A stretch of 64,000 bases of DNA from an uncultured Prevotellaceae bacterium (GTDB lineage: Bacteria > Bacteroidota > Bacteroidia > Bacteroidales > Bacteroidaceae): the NCBI GenBank assembly GCA_947307015.1, contig CAMZHV010000004.1:38398-102397 (forward strand). Direction: 5' to 3'. This document shows positions 23,348-31,985 of this stretch, piece by piece; within the stretch, counting starts at the first letter, position 1; each line of letters opens with the position of its first letter. The notes below the pieces were generated by a model. That model had not been told where the DNA came from and ran no database searches. It saw only the letters and a list, made by a program, of their open reading frames with translations. Both the position numbers and the translations under genes were made by a program.

Positions 23348-25674
23348 TAAGATATGCGCTGCACCTCCTCGATGCCGTCGATCTTCTTGAGATTCTTGAT
23401 GATGGCGTTGAGGTTTTCGGTGTCGAAGACACTCAGCTTGATGTCGCCGTGGAAGAGGCCATCCTCGGTGTCGATGTACAGGCGGCGAACGTTGACATTC
23501 AGCTGTTGTGTGATGACATCGGTGAGGCTACGTAGGATGCCGATGCGATCTATGCCGTTGATGCGGATAGATGCAGGGAAGGTGAGGAGTTTGTGCGTGT
23601 CCCACACAGCTGAGAGAATGTGGTTGCCGTCGCTGGTCTTGAGCTTGTTGGCTACGGGGCACTGGCGCTTGTGGATGGTGATGCGGTTCTGACTGTCGTA
23701 GTAGCCGAGGACTTCATCGCCAGGAATGGGCTGACAATCAGGACAGATGAAGAGGCGCGAGAGGCTTTCTTCATTGAGTATTAAGGGCTTCTTACGGTCA
23801 ATAGGTGGTAGCGGCGGTGCGGCGGTGTCGATGACGGCCGGTGCTTCTGCGCTGTCCTTGGTAGCAGTCTTCAGGAAAGGCACGAAACGCTTCCAACCGT
23901 TCTTGCCAGCTCGTGCCGCAGGGCGTTCCTTGCGCTGTATGGCTTCCAGGTCGGCATCGCTGAGCACGACCTTCTGAGCGCCGATGTCCGCCAGCAGCTC
24001 CTCGCGAGGGATATTGCCGTGTATGCGGCAGAGGCGGTCGAGGAAGTTGCTGTTGTTGTTGAGCTCATGCTCGCGGAACCATTCGTCGAGGATTTCTTCG
24101 CCTTGCTTCTGCTGCTCACGGCGCTGCTTGCGCAGCACGGCTTCAATCTTGTTCTTGGCCTTCGCCGTCGTGGCGATTTCAATCCACGAGGGCTCCACGC
24201 GCACGCCCGTAGAAGTGAGGATCTCTACCTGGTCGCCGCTCTTGAGCTGATAGGTGATGGGGCAGAGCTGGTGGTTAACCTTCGCGCCCATGCAGTGCGT
24301 GCCCACGAAAGTGTGTATGCTGAAGGCGAAGTCGAGAACGGTGCAACCTGAAGGCATCGTCTTGAACTCACCCTTCGGCGTGATGACGAGGATTTCGGAG
24401 GAGTAGAGGTTGAGCTTGATGGTGGAGAGGAAGTCCATGGCCGACGGCTGCGGGTCGTCGAGCAGCTCCTTGATGGTGGCCAGCCACTTGTCCAGCTCAG
24501 TCTCGCTGGCTGTGGTGTCCTTATCGCCCTCCTTGTATTTCCAGTGTGCTGCGAAGCCGCGCTCAGCCATGTCATCCATGCGGCGCGAGCGGATCTGCAG
24601 CTCTATCCATCGTCCCTGGGGGCTCATGAGCGTCGTGTGCAATGCCTGATAGCCGTTGCTCTTTGGATTGGTGAGCCAGTCGCGGAAGCGCTCGGGGTGG
24701 GCGCGGTAGATGGTGGTACACGCTGCGAAGATCTGGAAGCAGTCGTTAATCTCCGTGTCATCGCCCTTGGGGTCGAAGATGATGCGCACGGCCAACAGGT
24801 CGTAGATCTCCTCGAACGTCACGTTCTTGTTCTGCATCTTCATCCAGATGGAGAAGGGACGCTTCACGCGCGCCTTGATGTCGTAATGGAAGCCGAGGGC
24901 GTCCAACTTCTGGCGGATGGGCATGATGAAGGATTTGAAGGCGGTGTCGAGCTCTGGTTGTATGGCTTCGAGCTGCTGGCAGATCTCGGCGTGCTTGTCG
25001 GGCTGCTCGTACTTGAAGCTGAGGTCTTCGAGCTCCTCCTTGATGAGGTTGAGCCCCAGGCGATTGGCTAACGGTGCGTAGATGTAGAGCGTCTCGCCCG
25101 CAATCTTATACTGCTTGTGTGGAGGCTGTGAGCCCAGCGTGCGCATGTTGTGCAGGCGGTCGCTGATCTTGATGAGGATGACGCGAATGTCGTCGCTCAT
25201 CGTCAGCAGCAGTTTCTTGAAGGACTCCGCTTGGGCAGAAGCCTTGTCGCCGAAGATGCCGCCAGAGATCTTCGTGAGGCCGTCCACAATCTGTGCAATC
25301 TTGTCACCGAAGATGTTGCGGATGTCCTCGACGGTGTATTCTGTGTCCTCGACGACATCATGGAGCAGGGCGGCGCAGATGCTCGTCGAGCCCAGACCAA
25401 TCTCGCCGCAGGCAATCTGTGCCACGGCTAAGGGATGCGTGATATAAGGTTCTCCGGAAAGACGGCGCACACCCTTGTGCGCCTGTTTGGCGAAGTTGAA
25501 GGCCTTGGTGATGAGATCTACCTTCTTGCGGTGCGGCGATGCCAGATAGGTCTTCAAGAGACGGTCGAACATACCTTGCACCATCTCTTCGTCGGCGGCC
25601 GAATCCCCGACCATCACCTCGGGCAGAGGCAGCGGAGCGGGATGGGGTTGATTGTTGATGATTTCGTTATCCAT
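23347..25674 (-). CDS. relA: Bifunctional (p)ppGpp synthetase/hydrolase
   Basis: 775 residues. N-terminal HD hydrolase domain with the HD pair intact (AALLHDVVEDTEYT), (p)ppGpp synthetase domain (RVKRPFSIWMKMQ, near residues 260-370), TGS domain (GCTVLDFAFSIHT), a linker, and a C-terminal ACT domain (LTFPASIRINGIDRIGILRS). Since HD motifs are kept, it is probably a Rel/SpoT-type bifunctional enzyme setting the stringent response. It is the last gene of the par-mltD string; ATG lies 12 bases after the mltD-like stop. Confidence 0.95.
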   Translation of the reverse strand: MDNEIINNQPHPAPLPLPEVMVGDSAADEEMVQGMFDRLLKTYLASPHRKKVDLITKAFNFAKQAHKGVRRLSGEPYITHPLAVAQIACGEIGLGSTSICAALLHDVVEDTEYTVEDIRNIFGDKIAQIVDGLTKISGGIFGDKASAQAESFKKLLLTMSDDIRVILIKISDRLHNMRTLGSQPPHKQYKIAGETLYIYAPLANRLGLNLIKEELEDLSFKYEQPDKHAEICQQLEAIQPELDTAFKSFIMPIRQKLDALGFHYDIKARVKRPFSIWMKMQNKNVTFEEIYDLLAVRIIFDPKGDDTEINDCFQIFAACTTIYRAHPERFRDWLTNPKSNGYQALHTTLMSPQGRWIELQIRSRRMDDMAERGFAAHWKYKEGDKDTTASETELDKWLATIKELLDDPQPSAMDFLSTIKLNLYSSEILVITPKGEFKTMPSGCTVLDFAFSIHTFVGTHCMGAKVNHQLCPITYQLKSGDQVEILTSTGVRVEPSWIEIATTAKAKNKIEAVLRKQRREQQKQGEEILDEWFREHELNNNSNFLDRLCRIHGNIPREELLADIGAQKVVLSDADLEAIQRKERPAARAGKNGWKRFVPFLKTATKDSAEAPAVIDTAAPPLPPIDRKKPLILNEESLSRLFICPDCQPIPGDEVLGYYDSQNRITIHKRQCPVANKLKTSDGNHILSAVWDTHKLLTFPASIRINGIDRIGILRSLTDVITQQLNVNVRRLYIDTEDGLFHGDIKLSVFDTENLNAIIKNLKKIDGIEEVQRIS

Positions 25675-25686
25675 AGCTTAGTCTTT

Positions 25687-27021
25687 TTATTTCACTCTCA
25701 GTTTCTGTCCGGCGCGGATGTTACTGCCGCTGATGCCGTTGAGCTTGCGCAGCTTGGCCACGGTGGTGCCGTTGCGGCGTGCGATGGCTCCTAAGTTGTC
25801 GCCGCGGCGCACGGTGACTGTCGTGCCTTTGCTGCTTGAACGCCCTCGGCGCCCTCGGCGTGCCTTGCTCTTGCGCGATGTCGGCTGGTCTTGTGCCACT
25901 TCAATCTCTTCACGGCTTGTTAGCAGTTCCGTGGCACGGTAGCTGTAGATGCTGTCGCCCTGCTCGATGAATGACGTCATGGCTGGCGTCGGCAGGCGCA
26001 GCGTGCAGGCGTGGCTGTCGCCGGGAATGAGCGGCGTGCGGTACTGCGGATTCAGCGCCTTCACTTCTTCGGCAGGCACATCGCAGCGCGCCACGATCTG
26101 GTCGAAATGCAAGTTGCGGCTCACGATGACGGTGTCCGTGGAGGCGGGCAGTTGTGTCGAAGCGGGGCAGATATTGTGGTCGCAGTAGTAGTTCATCACG
26201 TAGTTGGCAGCGATGAAGGCCGGCACATAGCCGCGCGTCTCACGGGGCAGATAGGGGTAGATTTTCCAATAGTCCTTCTCTCCGCCCGCACGTGTGATGG
26301 CTTTGCGCACGTTGTTGGGGCCGCAATTGTACGACGCGATGGCCAGCGTCCAGTCGCCGAAGATGGCGTAGAGGTCGCGCAGGTAGTGGGCAGCGGCAAA
26401 GCTCGACTTGATGGGGTCCTTGCGCTCGTCTATCAGGCTGGTGACCTCCAGACCGTACTGCTTGCCTGTAGTGATCATGAACTGCCAGAGACCTACGGCT
26501 CCCGCACGGCTGACGGCTGTCGGGTTCAGCGCCGATTCGATGACGGGCAGGTACTTCAGCTCCAAGGGCAGCTGATAAGCTTCGAGCGCTTCCTCGAAGA
26601 TGGGTGTATAGAAGTTGCTGGCGCCCAGCATGATGCTCACCGTTCGGCGAAGGCGGCCCGTGTAGTGGTCGATCATCGTACGCACTACGTCGTTGTAGGG
26701 CATCTCGATGACGTTGGGCAGGCGCTGTAGGCGGTGGATATAGGTTTCCTTGTCGAACTCGGGGTTATCGCCCGATGTGCAGTCGCCGTCGGGGATAATA
26801 TAGTTCCTGTTGTTCCACTCCATGAGCAGGCTGTCGAGCTCAGCGCTCATGCCTTCGGGTAGCGTGATATCTTCGTCTTCGCCGAGGTTGGAGTCGAAGA
26901 CTTCAATGTCATCTTCGTCGTCGAAGTCATCCTCGTCGTCGATTTCCACCTGTGCGGACAGGCTCAAGGGAGCGCAGGCGAGCAGCGCGGAGAGTATGGC
27001 AATGGATGTATGTTTCATCAA
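25687..27021 (-). CDS. mltD: MltD-like lytic murein transglycosylase with LysM
   Basis: 444 residues. Signal peptide (MMKHTSIAILSALLACAPLSLSA), an acidic stretch (EIDDEDDFDDEDDIEVFD), then a transglycosylase SLT domain (~125-270) with catalytic-type E in PVIESALNPTAVS, GAVGLWQFM and ASYNCGPNNV. A basic linker rich in R/K/S leads to one C-terminal LysM module (VRRGDNLGAIARRNGTTVAKL). It cleaves peptidoglycan glycan strands in the periplasm. The gene lies between the DUF5683 gene and relA, a conserved Bacteroidales arrangement. Confidence 0.92.
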   Translation of the reverse strand: MMKHTSIAILSALLACAPLSLSAQVEIDDEDDFDDEDDIEVFDSNLGEDEDITLPEGMSAELDSLLMEWNNRNYIIPDGDCTSGDNPEFDKETYIHRLQRLPNVIEMPYNDVVRTMIDHYTGRLRRTVSIMLGASNFYTPIFEEALEAYQLPLELKYLPVIESALNPTAVSRAGAVGLWQFMITTGKQYGLEVTSLIDERKDPIKSSFAAAHYLRDLYAIFGDWTLAIASYNCGPNNVRKAITRAGGEKDYWKIYPYLPRETRGYVPAFIAANYVMNYYCDHNICPASTQLPASTDTVIVSRNLHFDQIVARCDVPAEEVKALNPQYRTPLIPGDSHACTLRLPTPAMTSFIEQGDSIYSYRATELLTSREEIEVAQDQPTSRKSKARRGRRGRSSSKGTTVTVRRGDNLGAIARRNGTTVAKLRKLNGISGSNIRAGQKLRVK

Positions 27022-27065
27022 TAAATCATTTTTGTTGTTTGCGTTTCATTCTTTATGTTTAGAAC

Positions 27066-27851
27066 TTAGAAGTTCAGGCTTAGGGTCATGCCGACACCGC
27101 TCTGGCGGGTAATGTCGGAAGTCTGCATCCGTGAGGTGGTGATGACGGCTGGCCGCACGCGCATCGAGAGATCCTCGGAGATGTCGAAGCTTGACAACTC
27201 GGCATCGACGTAGGCGTCGATGACCGACAACGCATAGACGGCGGCGAAAGCCATGATGCTCATATCCCGGTACTTGCGGTAGTAGTCCTTCTTGTTCTTG
27301 AAGATTTCCTTGAACTGATCTTCGCGACCAGCGATGCTGTAATTGAGCGGTAGCATTTTCTCGTAGGACTTCGTGTCGGGGTCGTTGTCCATGATGTCGA
27401 GGTAGGCTTGCGAGTAGTCGCTGAGCATCTGGTTGTTCCATGTCAGCGCATAGGCGCAACCAAGGAATCCTCCGTAGATGATGGGCAGCTTCCAGTACTT
27501 GTGGTTATAGATCTGACCGATGCCCGGGAGCACCAGAGCGAGCCACAGGGAACGCGTGGGGTCGGGACGGAAGGACGGCTTGAGCAGGTCGTCGATACGT
27601 GTGGCGAGGCTGTCGATGCCGGCCATCTGCGTCGAATCGAGCACGACGGGTATGTCTTCGAGCCGCTTCATTGCGCCGCCGGAGCCACCGGGGCGGGTCA
27701 TCTGTTTATCGAGTCGCGTGGTGAGGCTGTCTGATTGGATGCTGTCCTGTCGGATGCTGTCCGTAGCGGCGGCGCCATGGCAGGGCAAGGCTGCGAACGC
27801 TATCGCTGCCACCACCATCATCCGTCCTATGGCTCTCACCAGTGTGCTCAT
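27066..27851 (-). CDS. DUF5683 domain-containing membrane protein
   Basis: 261 residues from ATG 27851 (MSTLVRAIGRMM), 10 bases after the parB stop; the ORF-track start at 27920 would overlap parB. Signal peptide, then a low-complexity acceptor-like region and the DUF5683 domain with hydrophobic segments (LWLALVLPGIGQIYNHKYWK, IIYGGFLGCAYALTW). Function unknown. Its fixed place between parB and mltD in Bacteroidales hints at an envelope or division role, but that is inference. Confidence 0.85.
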   Translation of the reverse strand: MSTLVRAIGRMMVVAAIAFAALPCHGAAATDSIRQDSIQSDSLTTRLDKQMTRPGGSGGAMKRLEDIPVVLDSTQMAGIDSLATRIDDLLKPSFRPDPTRSLWLALVLPGIGQIYNHKYWKLPIIYGGFLGCAYALTWNNQMLSDYSQAYLDIMDNDPDTKSYEKMLPLNYSIAGREDQFKEIFKNKKDYYRKYRDMSIMAFAAVYALSVIDAYVDAELSSFDISEDLSMRVRPAVITTSRMQTSDITRQSGVGMTLSLNF

Positions 27852-27861
27852 GTCTGCCTGT

Positions 27862-28755
27862 TCAGTGTTTGAGCTTGTCGAGCATCGTGACGATGCGTTC
27901 CAGCTCCTCCTCGTTGGCAAAAGGAATGGTGATCTTACCCTTGCCCTTGTCGGAACAAGTCACCTGCACCTTTGTCTTGAAGCAGTCGGCGAGGTTGTCG
28001 CGCAGCAGGGCGTACTCGCGGCTGAGCTGGGAGCGGCGCGGACGCAACTTCTGGCTGCCTACGCTGACGCTCTCGCCCTCGCTGAGGCGCTTCACCAGCT
28101 CCTCCACCTTACGCACGCTGAGGTGCTCGCTCTGCACTTGGGCGAAGACCTTCAGCTGTAGGGCGGGGTCGTCGAGGGCGAGGAGTGCGCGGGCGTGCCC
28201 CATCTCAATCTGGCGGTTCTGCAGCGCCATTTGCACGGGTGCAGGCAGCTTCAGCAGGCGCAGGTAGTTGGTCACGGTGGCGCGCTTCTTGCCCACACGC
28301 TCGCTTAGGCGATCCTGTGTCATGCCGTATTGTTCGAGCAGGCTTTGGTAGGCGAGGGCGATCTCTAAGGCGTTGAGGTCCTGGCGTTGGATGTTCTCGA
28401 TGAGCGCCATCTCCATCACGTTCTCGTCGTTGGCGGTGCGGATGTATGCAGGGATAGCCCTGAGACCTGCAATCTGCGAGGCACGCCAGCGACGCTCGCC
28501 TGCGATGATCTCATAGGTGCCGTCATCCTGCTTGCGCAGCGTGATGGGCTGCACAATGCCGATCTCCTTGATGCTGTCAGCCAGTTCCTGCAGCGCCTCG
28601 GGGTCAAACTCGTGGCGCGGCTGGTTGGGGTTGGGATGGATCGACGTGAGCTCAATCTCGTTGATGGTCGACGAGCCTTCCGTCTGCACCTCGTCGGTCT
28701 GGATGAGGGCGTCCAAGCCACGGCCTAAAGCGGGATATTTTTTATGCGGTGCCAT
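27862..28755 (-). CDS. parB: Chromosome partitioning protein ParB
   Basis: 297 residues. N-terminal ParB/Spo0J nuclease-like CTPase domain (residues ~30-120) with NPNQPRHEFD and GERRWRASQIAGL, central helix-turn-helix region (~120-200; MTQDRLSERVGKKRATVTNYL), and a C-terminal dimerisation segment. It binds parS and works with ParA to segregate origins. I found no convincing parS in the window. It lies 132 bases after parA; the gap is AT-rich with GAAAAATGAAAGAATG-type repeats. Confidence 0.95.
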   Translation of the reverse strand: MAPHKKYPALGRGLDALIQTDEVQTEGSSTINEIELTSIHPNPNQPRHEFDPEALQELADSIKEIGIVQPITLRKQDDGTYEIIAGERRWRASQIAGLRAIPAYIRTANDENVMEMALIENIQRQDLNALEIALAYQSLLEQYGMTQDRLSERVGKKRATVTNYLRLLKLPAPVQMALQNRQIEMGHARALLALDDPALQLKVFAQVQSEHLSVRKVEELVKRLSEGESVSVGSQKLRPRRSQLSREYALLRDNLADCFKTKVQVTCSDKGKGKITIPFANEEELERIVTMLDKLKH

Positions 28756-28779
28756 TATATTTAATGTGTTATTTTAGTG

Positions 28780-28903
28780 ATAAGAGAAAGAGTGAAAAGT
28801 GAAAAATAGAAATTACCACTGATTATTGAGTTTCTTGCTATCCTTGAAAGGAAACTTATATTTTTCATTCTTTCATTTTTCATTCTTTCATTTTTCGTTC
28901 TTT
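28780..28903. repeat. AT-rich tandem repeats between parA and parB
   Basis: TTCATTCTTTCATTTTT-type units are repeated about three times at 28864-28903. AGTGAAAAGTGAAAAAT lies at about 28790. They resemble the AAAAGTGAACAATG units before tex. The repeat overlaps the last codons and stop of parA. Confidence 0.6.
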
Positions 28904-29655
28904 CCCATGATCTCCTTGGCCAGCTCCAGGTGGTTGCGCGCGCCGGCGCTGTCGGCATCGTAAAGGATGGCGGGGAGGCCGTGACCGGGAGCTTCGGCCA
29001 GCTTCACATTGCGGTTGATGACCGTCGTGAATACCAGCTCCTGGAAGTGGCGCTGCACTTCGTCGCGCACCTGATTGGACAGGCGCAGGCGAGAGTCGAA
29101 CATCGTCAGCAGGAAGCCCTCGATCTCAAGCCGCGGATTGAGCTTCTGCTTGATGATGCGTATCGTGTTGAGCAGTTTGGAGATGCCCTCTAATGCAAAG
29201 TACTCGCACTGCACGGGGATGATCACCGAGTCCGCAGCAGTCAGCGCGTTCACCGTGATGAGCCCTAACGACGGCGAGCAGTCGATGAGGATATAGTCGT
29301 AGTCCTTCAGCAGGGGCTTAAGCAGCGAGGACATGATTTTCTCGCGTTCAGGAAGGTTTAGCATCTCTATCTCAGCACCGACGAGATCGATATGGCTCGG
29401 CACGATGTCCAAGCCCGGCACGTCGCTTTCGTAGATGGCGTCGCGAACGTCAGCCTGACCGATGAGACAATCGTAGATGCTCGTCTCTACCGCCTTCACG
29501 TCAATGCCCAATCCGCTGGAGGCATTCGCCTGAGGATCAGCGTCTACAAGCAGTACGCGCTTCTCCAGCGTAGCAAAGGACGAGGCCAGATTCATGGCTG
29601 TCGTCGTCTTGCCGACACCGCCTTTCTGATTAGCCAAAGCAATAATTTTACCCAT
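28888..29655 (-). CDS. parA: Chromosome partitioning ATPase ParA
   Basis: 255 residues from ATG 29655 (MGKIIALANQKGG); the ORF-track start at 29688 overlaps the -7 box and is rejected. Deviant Walker A KGGVGKTTT, Walker A' DADPQANAS and Walker B DYILIDCSPSLG mark the Soj/ParA family. First gene of the parA-parB-DUF5683-mltD-relA string. The last codons are formed from the AT-rich repeat unit, so the C-terminus (MGKNEK) is repeat-derived. Confidence 0.95.
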   Translation of the reverse strand: MGKIIALANQKGGVGKTTTAMNLASSFATLEKRVLLVDADPQANASSGLGIDVKAVETSIYDCLIGQADVRDAIYESDVPGLDIVPSHIDLVGAEIEMLNLPEREKIMSSLLKPLLKDYDYILIDCSPSLGLITVNALTAADSVIIPVQCEYFALEGISKLLNTIRIIKQKLNPRLEIEGFLLTMFDSRLRLSNQVRDEVQRHFQELVFTTVINRNVKLAEAPGHGLPAILYDADSAGARNHLELAKEIMGKNEK

Positions 29656-29685
29656 AGAATATCTTTTATCTGCGTTTATAGAGTG

Positions 29686-29693
29686 CAAAGGTA
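29686..29693 (-). promoter_or_regulatory. parA promoter -7 box (TACCTTTG)
   Basis: Reverse complement TACCTTTG, 30 bases before ATG 29655. Confidence 0.6.
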
Positions 29694-29808
29694 CGCATTT
29701 TTGGTCGAACAGATGGACTCTTTTAAGCCTTTTTCGCTTTTCGTGCCTTATTTTTCACTTTTCGAGCAAAAACTTTATGCGTTAAACTTTAAACATTAAA
29801 CTTTTCAC

Positions 29809-29816
29809 TATCTTTG
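29809..29816 (+). promoter_or_regulatory. tadA promoter -7 box (TATCTTTG)
   Basis: TATCTTTG, only 12 bases before ATG 29829, which would give a very short leader. Confidence 0.5.
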
Positions 29817-29828
29817 TACACGAAAAAT

Positions 29829-30272
29829 ATGGAAGATTCGCTGAACGATATCACTTTTATGCGCCTCGCCCTCGCGGAGGCACGTCGTGCAGCCACCGAA
29901 GGTGAAATTCCCATCGGCGCTGTCATCGTCAGCCGCGGACGGGTTATTGCCAAAGCCCACAACCTCACTGAGCGCCTCACTGACGTCACGGCCCACGCGG
30001 AGATGCAAGCCATCACCGCCGCAGCCACTGCCCTCGGAGGCAAGTACCTCACCGACTGCACGCTTTACGTCACTGTAGAGCCTTGTGTGATGTGCGCCGG
30101 AGCTATCGCCTGGGCACAGCTCGCACGCCTCGTCTACGGCGCCACCGACGACAAGCGGGGCTACCACCGCTACGCCCCTGCAGCCCTGCATCCCAAAACC
30201 TCCGTCACCGTTGGTGTCCTTGCCGACGAATGTACGGCCCTCATGCAGGACTTCTTTCGGTGCAAGCGCTGA
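29829..30272 (+). CDS. tadA: tRNA adenosine(34) deaminase / nucleoside deaminase
   Basis: 147 residues from ATG 29829 (MEDSLNDITF). Cytidine-deaminase-like zinc fold with AHAEMQAI (His ligand and catalytic Glu) and PCVMCAGAI (two Cys ligands). TadA converts A34 to inosine in tRNA-Arg; guanine deaminases are similar, but the length and the C-terminal phenylalanine-rich end (QDFFRCKR) fit TadA. It converges with rodA, stops two bases apart. Confidence 0.85.
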   Translation: MEDSLNDITFMRLALAEARRAATEGEIPIGAVIVSRGRVIAKAHNLTERLTDVTAHAEMQAITAAATALGGKYLTDCTLYVTVEPCVMCAGAIAWAQLARLVYGATDDKRGYHRYAPAALHPKTSVTVGVLADECTALMQDFFRCKR

Positions 30273-30274
30273 AT

Positions 30275-31984
30275 TTAGTGCTGGTAACGGACACGACCGG
30301 CGTCGATGCCGAGGAAGATGAAAAGGAGAAGGGTGAAGCCCCAAAGTGAGGAGCCGCCGTAGCTGAAGAAGGGTAGGGGTATGCCGATGACAGGCATCAG
30401 ACCGAGCACCATGCCTATGTTGATGAGGACATGGAAAAGGAAGATGGAGAATACACAGTAGCCATAGACGCGTCCGAAAGTGTACGGTTGTCGCTCAGCC
30501 AGATAGATGAGGCGGAGCAGGAGGGCAAGGAAAAGGAGAAGGACAATGGCTGAGCCTATGAAACCTTGCTCTTCGCCCATGGTGCAGAATATGAAGTCCG
30601 TCTCCTGCTCAGGGACATAACGGAGCTTGGTCTGCGTTCCTTGAAGAAAGCCTTTGCCTTCCAACCCACCGGAGCCGATGGCTATCTTGGCTTGTATGAC
30701 GTTGTAACCTACGCCATTGGGATCTTCGCGCAACCCTAAAAGTTCCTGTACACGGGCACGCTGGTGCTCCTTCAAATGGTCGAGCATATAGTTGGCGGAA
30801 TAGAAGATGCCGATGGAGCCGATGGCGAAGACGGCAATGAGGCAGTAGCGGTAGATATGCGACGTGAAGCCAAGCCACAGCAGGCGCAGAATGAGCAATA
30901 CGCAAATGGCAAGGAATAAGGGACCAATGTCGAAGGGCTGAAGGAGGGAGGTGGAAGAATCAGGGGTGATGTCCGCGGAATCAGCGGCGTCTGTCAATGC
31001 GTCTGTTGTGACGGTGGAGGGATCGGGTGTGATGGTGGAAGGATCTGCGGTGACCGTCGAGGGATCAGCGGTGAGGGCAGACAGTTCAGGAGTGATTATT
31101 GACGGGTCTGGTGTGGCAGGCGAGAAGGCAAAATGAGCGATGAGGAGGATGAGCACCATGGTGCCGAGGCCAATTACGGCCGTGCTGATGAGTGCACGGC
31201 GGTAGGTCTGCGAAGCATTGCGTATCTCGCCAATGGCGCTGGCTGCGAGCGTTGAGGGGCGTGTGTAAGAGATGATCATGCCGATGACAAAGACGACAAT
31301 CATTATCATGACGAGGATCAGGCCAAGGCTGGTGCTGCCACCTAAGACCATCTCATCGGCAAAACGTAAGCCCACGACAACGTAAGTGACCGCAGAGAGT
31401 CCGAGAAATAAGATGCTACCGGGCATACCCTCACGGTAGAGCATGAGGAAGAGGCTGAGGTAGACGAGCGCCGAGCCCGTCTCTTTCTGCATGACAATCA
31501 GCACTAAGGGCAAGAACATCAGTAGCATACAGAGACCCAGGTTCTTCCAAGAGCCTTCGAGCTTGAAACCATAGCTGCCCATGAACTTGGCGAGGGCAAG
31601 TGACGTGGCGAACTTGGCGAACTCAGCGCTCTGGAAGCTGAAGGGACCTATCTTGATCCAAGACATGGAGCCTTTGATGTCGTGCGCCAGAAAAGGGGTG
31701 ATGAAGAGCAGAACGACGAGAAGCGCATAGATGAGGTAGGCGAAGGTGTCGAAGAGGCGGTCGTCGAGGAGCAGCACGATGGTACCGAGTATGATAGATG
31801 AACCTATCCACACGAGCTGCATACCTGTGCGGGTGTCGAAGGAGGCCAAGGAAAGAATATCACGTGGCTGGCCATACTCATAGCATGCGCCGCAGATGCT
31901 CATCCAGCCGAGGGCGAGAAGGGCGAGGTAAATCAGGATGGTGAGCCAGTCGAGGCTGGCGAAGACGCTCTTTTGTTTTTCCAT
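30275..31984 (-). CDS. rodA: Rod-shape-determining SEDS glycosyltransferase RodA, with a repeat insertion
   Basis: 569 residues, longer than I expect for this family. SEDS polytopic membrane protein with GSMSWIKIGPFSFQSAEFAK, and GSGGLEGKGFLQGTQTKLRYVPEQETDFIFC near the C-terminus, the RodA hallmark. It polymerises lipid II into glycan strands during elongation. Between two membrane segments, residues ~287-345 form a Pro/Thr/Asp-rich stretch built of ~6-8-residue units (DPSTVTADPSTITP), encoded by tandem GGATC(A/T)G(C/T)GGTGA-like repeats. Start lies one base after the mrdA stop, so coupling is likely. The insertion should be extramembrane; its effect is unknown. Confidence 0.93.
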   Translation of the reverse strand: MEKQKSVFASLDWLTILIYLALLALGWMSICGACYEYGQPRDILSLASFDTRTGMQLVWIGSSIILGTIVLLLDDRLFDTFAYLIYALLVVLLFITPFLAHDIKGSMSWIKIGPFSFQSAEFAKFATSLALAKFMGSYGFKLEGSWKNLGLCMLLMFLPLVLIVMQKETGSALVYLSLFLMLYREGMPGSILFLGLSAVTYVVVGLRFADEMVLGGSTSLGLILVMIMIVVFVIGMIISYTRPSTLAASAIGEIRNASQTYRRALISTAVIGLGTMVLILLIAHFAFSPATPDPSIITPELSALTADPSTVTADPSTITPDPSTVTTDALTDAADSADITPDSSTSLLQPFDIGPLFLAICVLLILRLLWLGFTSHIYRYCLIAVFAIGSIGIFYSANYMLDHLKEHQRARVQELLGLREDPNGVGYNVIQAKIAIGSGGLEGKGFLQGTQTKLRYVPEQETDFIFCTMGEEQGFIGSAIVLLLFLALLLRLIYLAERQPYTFGRVYGYCVFSIFLFHVLINIGMVLGLMPVIGIPLPFFSYGGSSLWGFTLLLFIFLGIDAGRVRYQH

Positions 31985-31985
31985 G

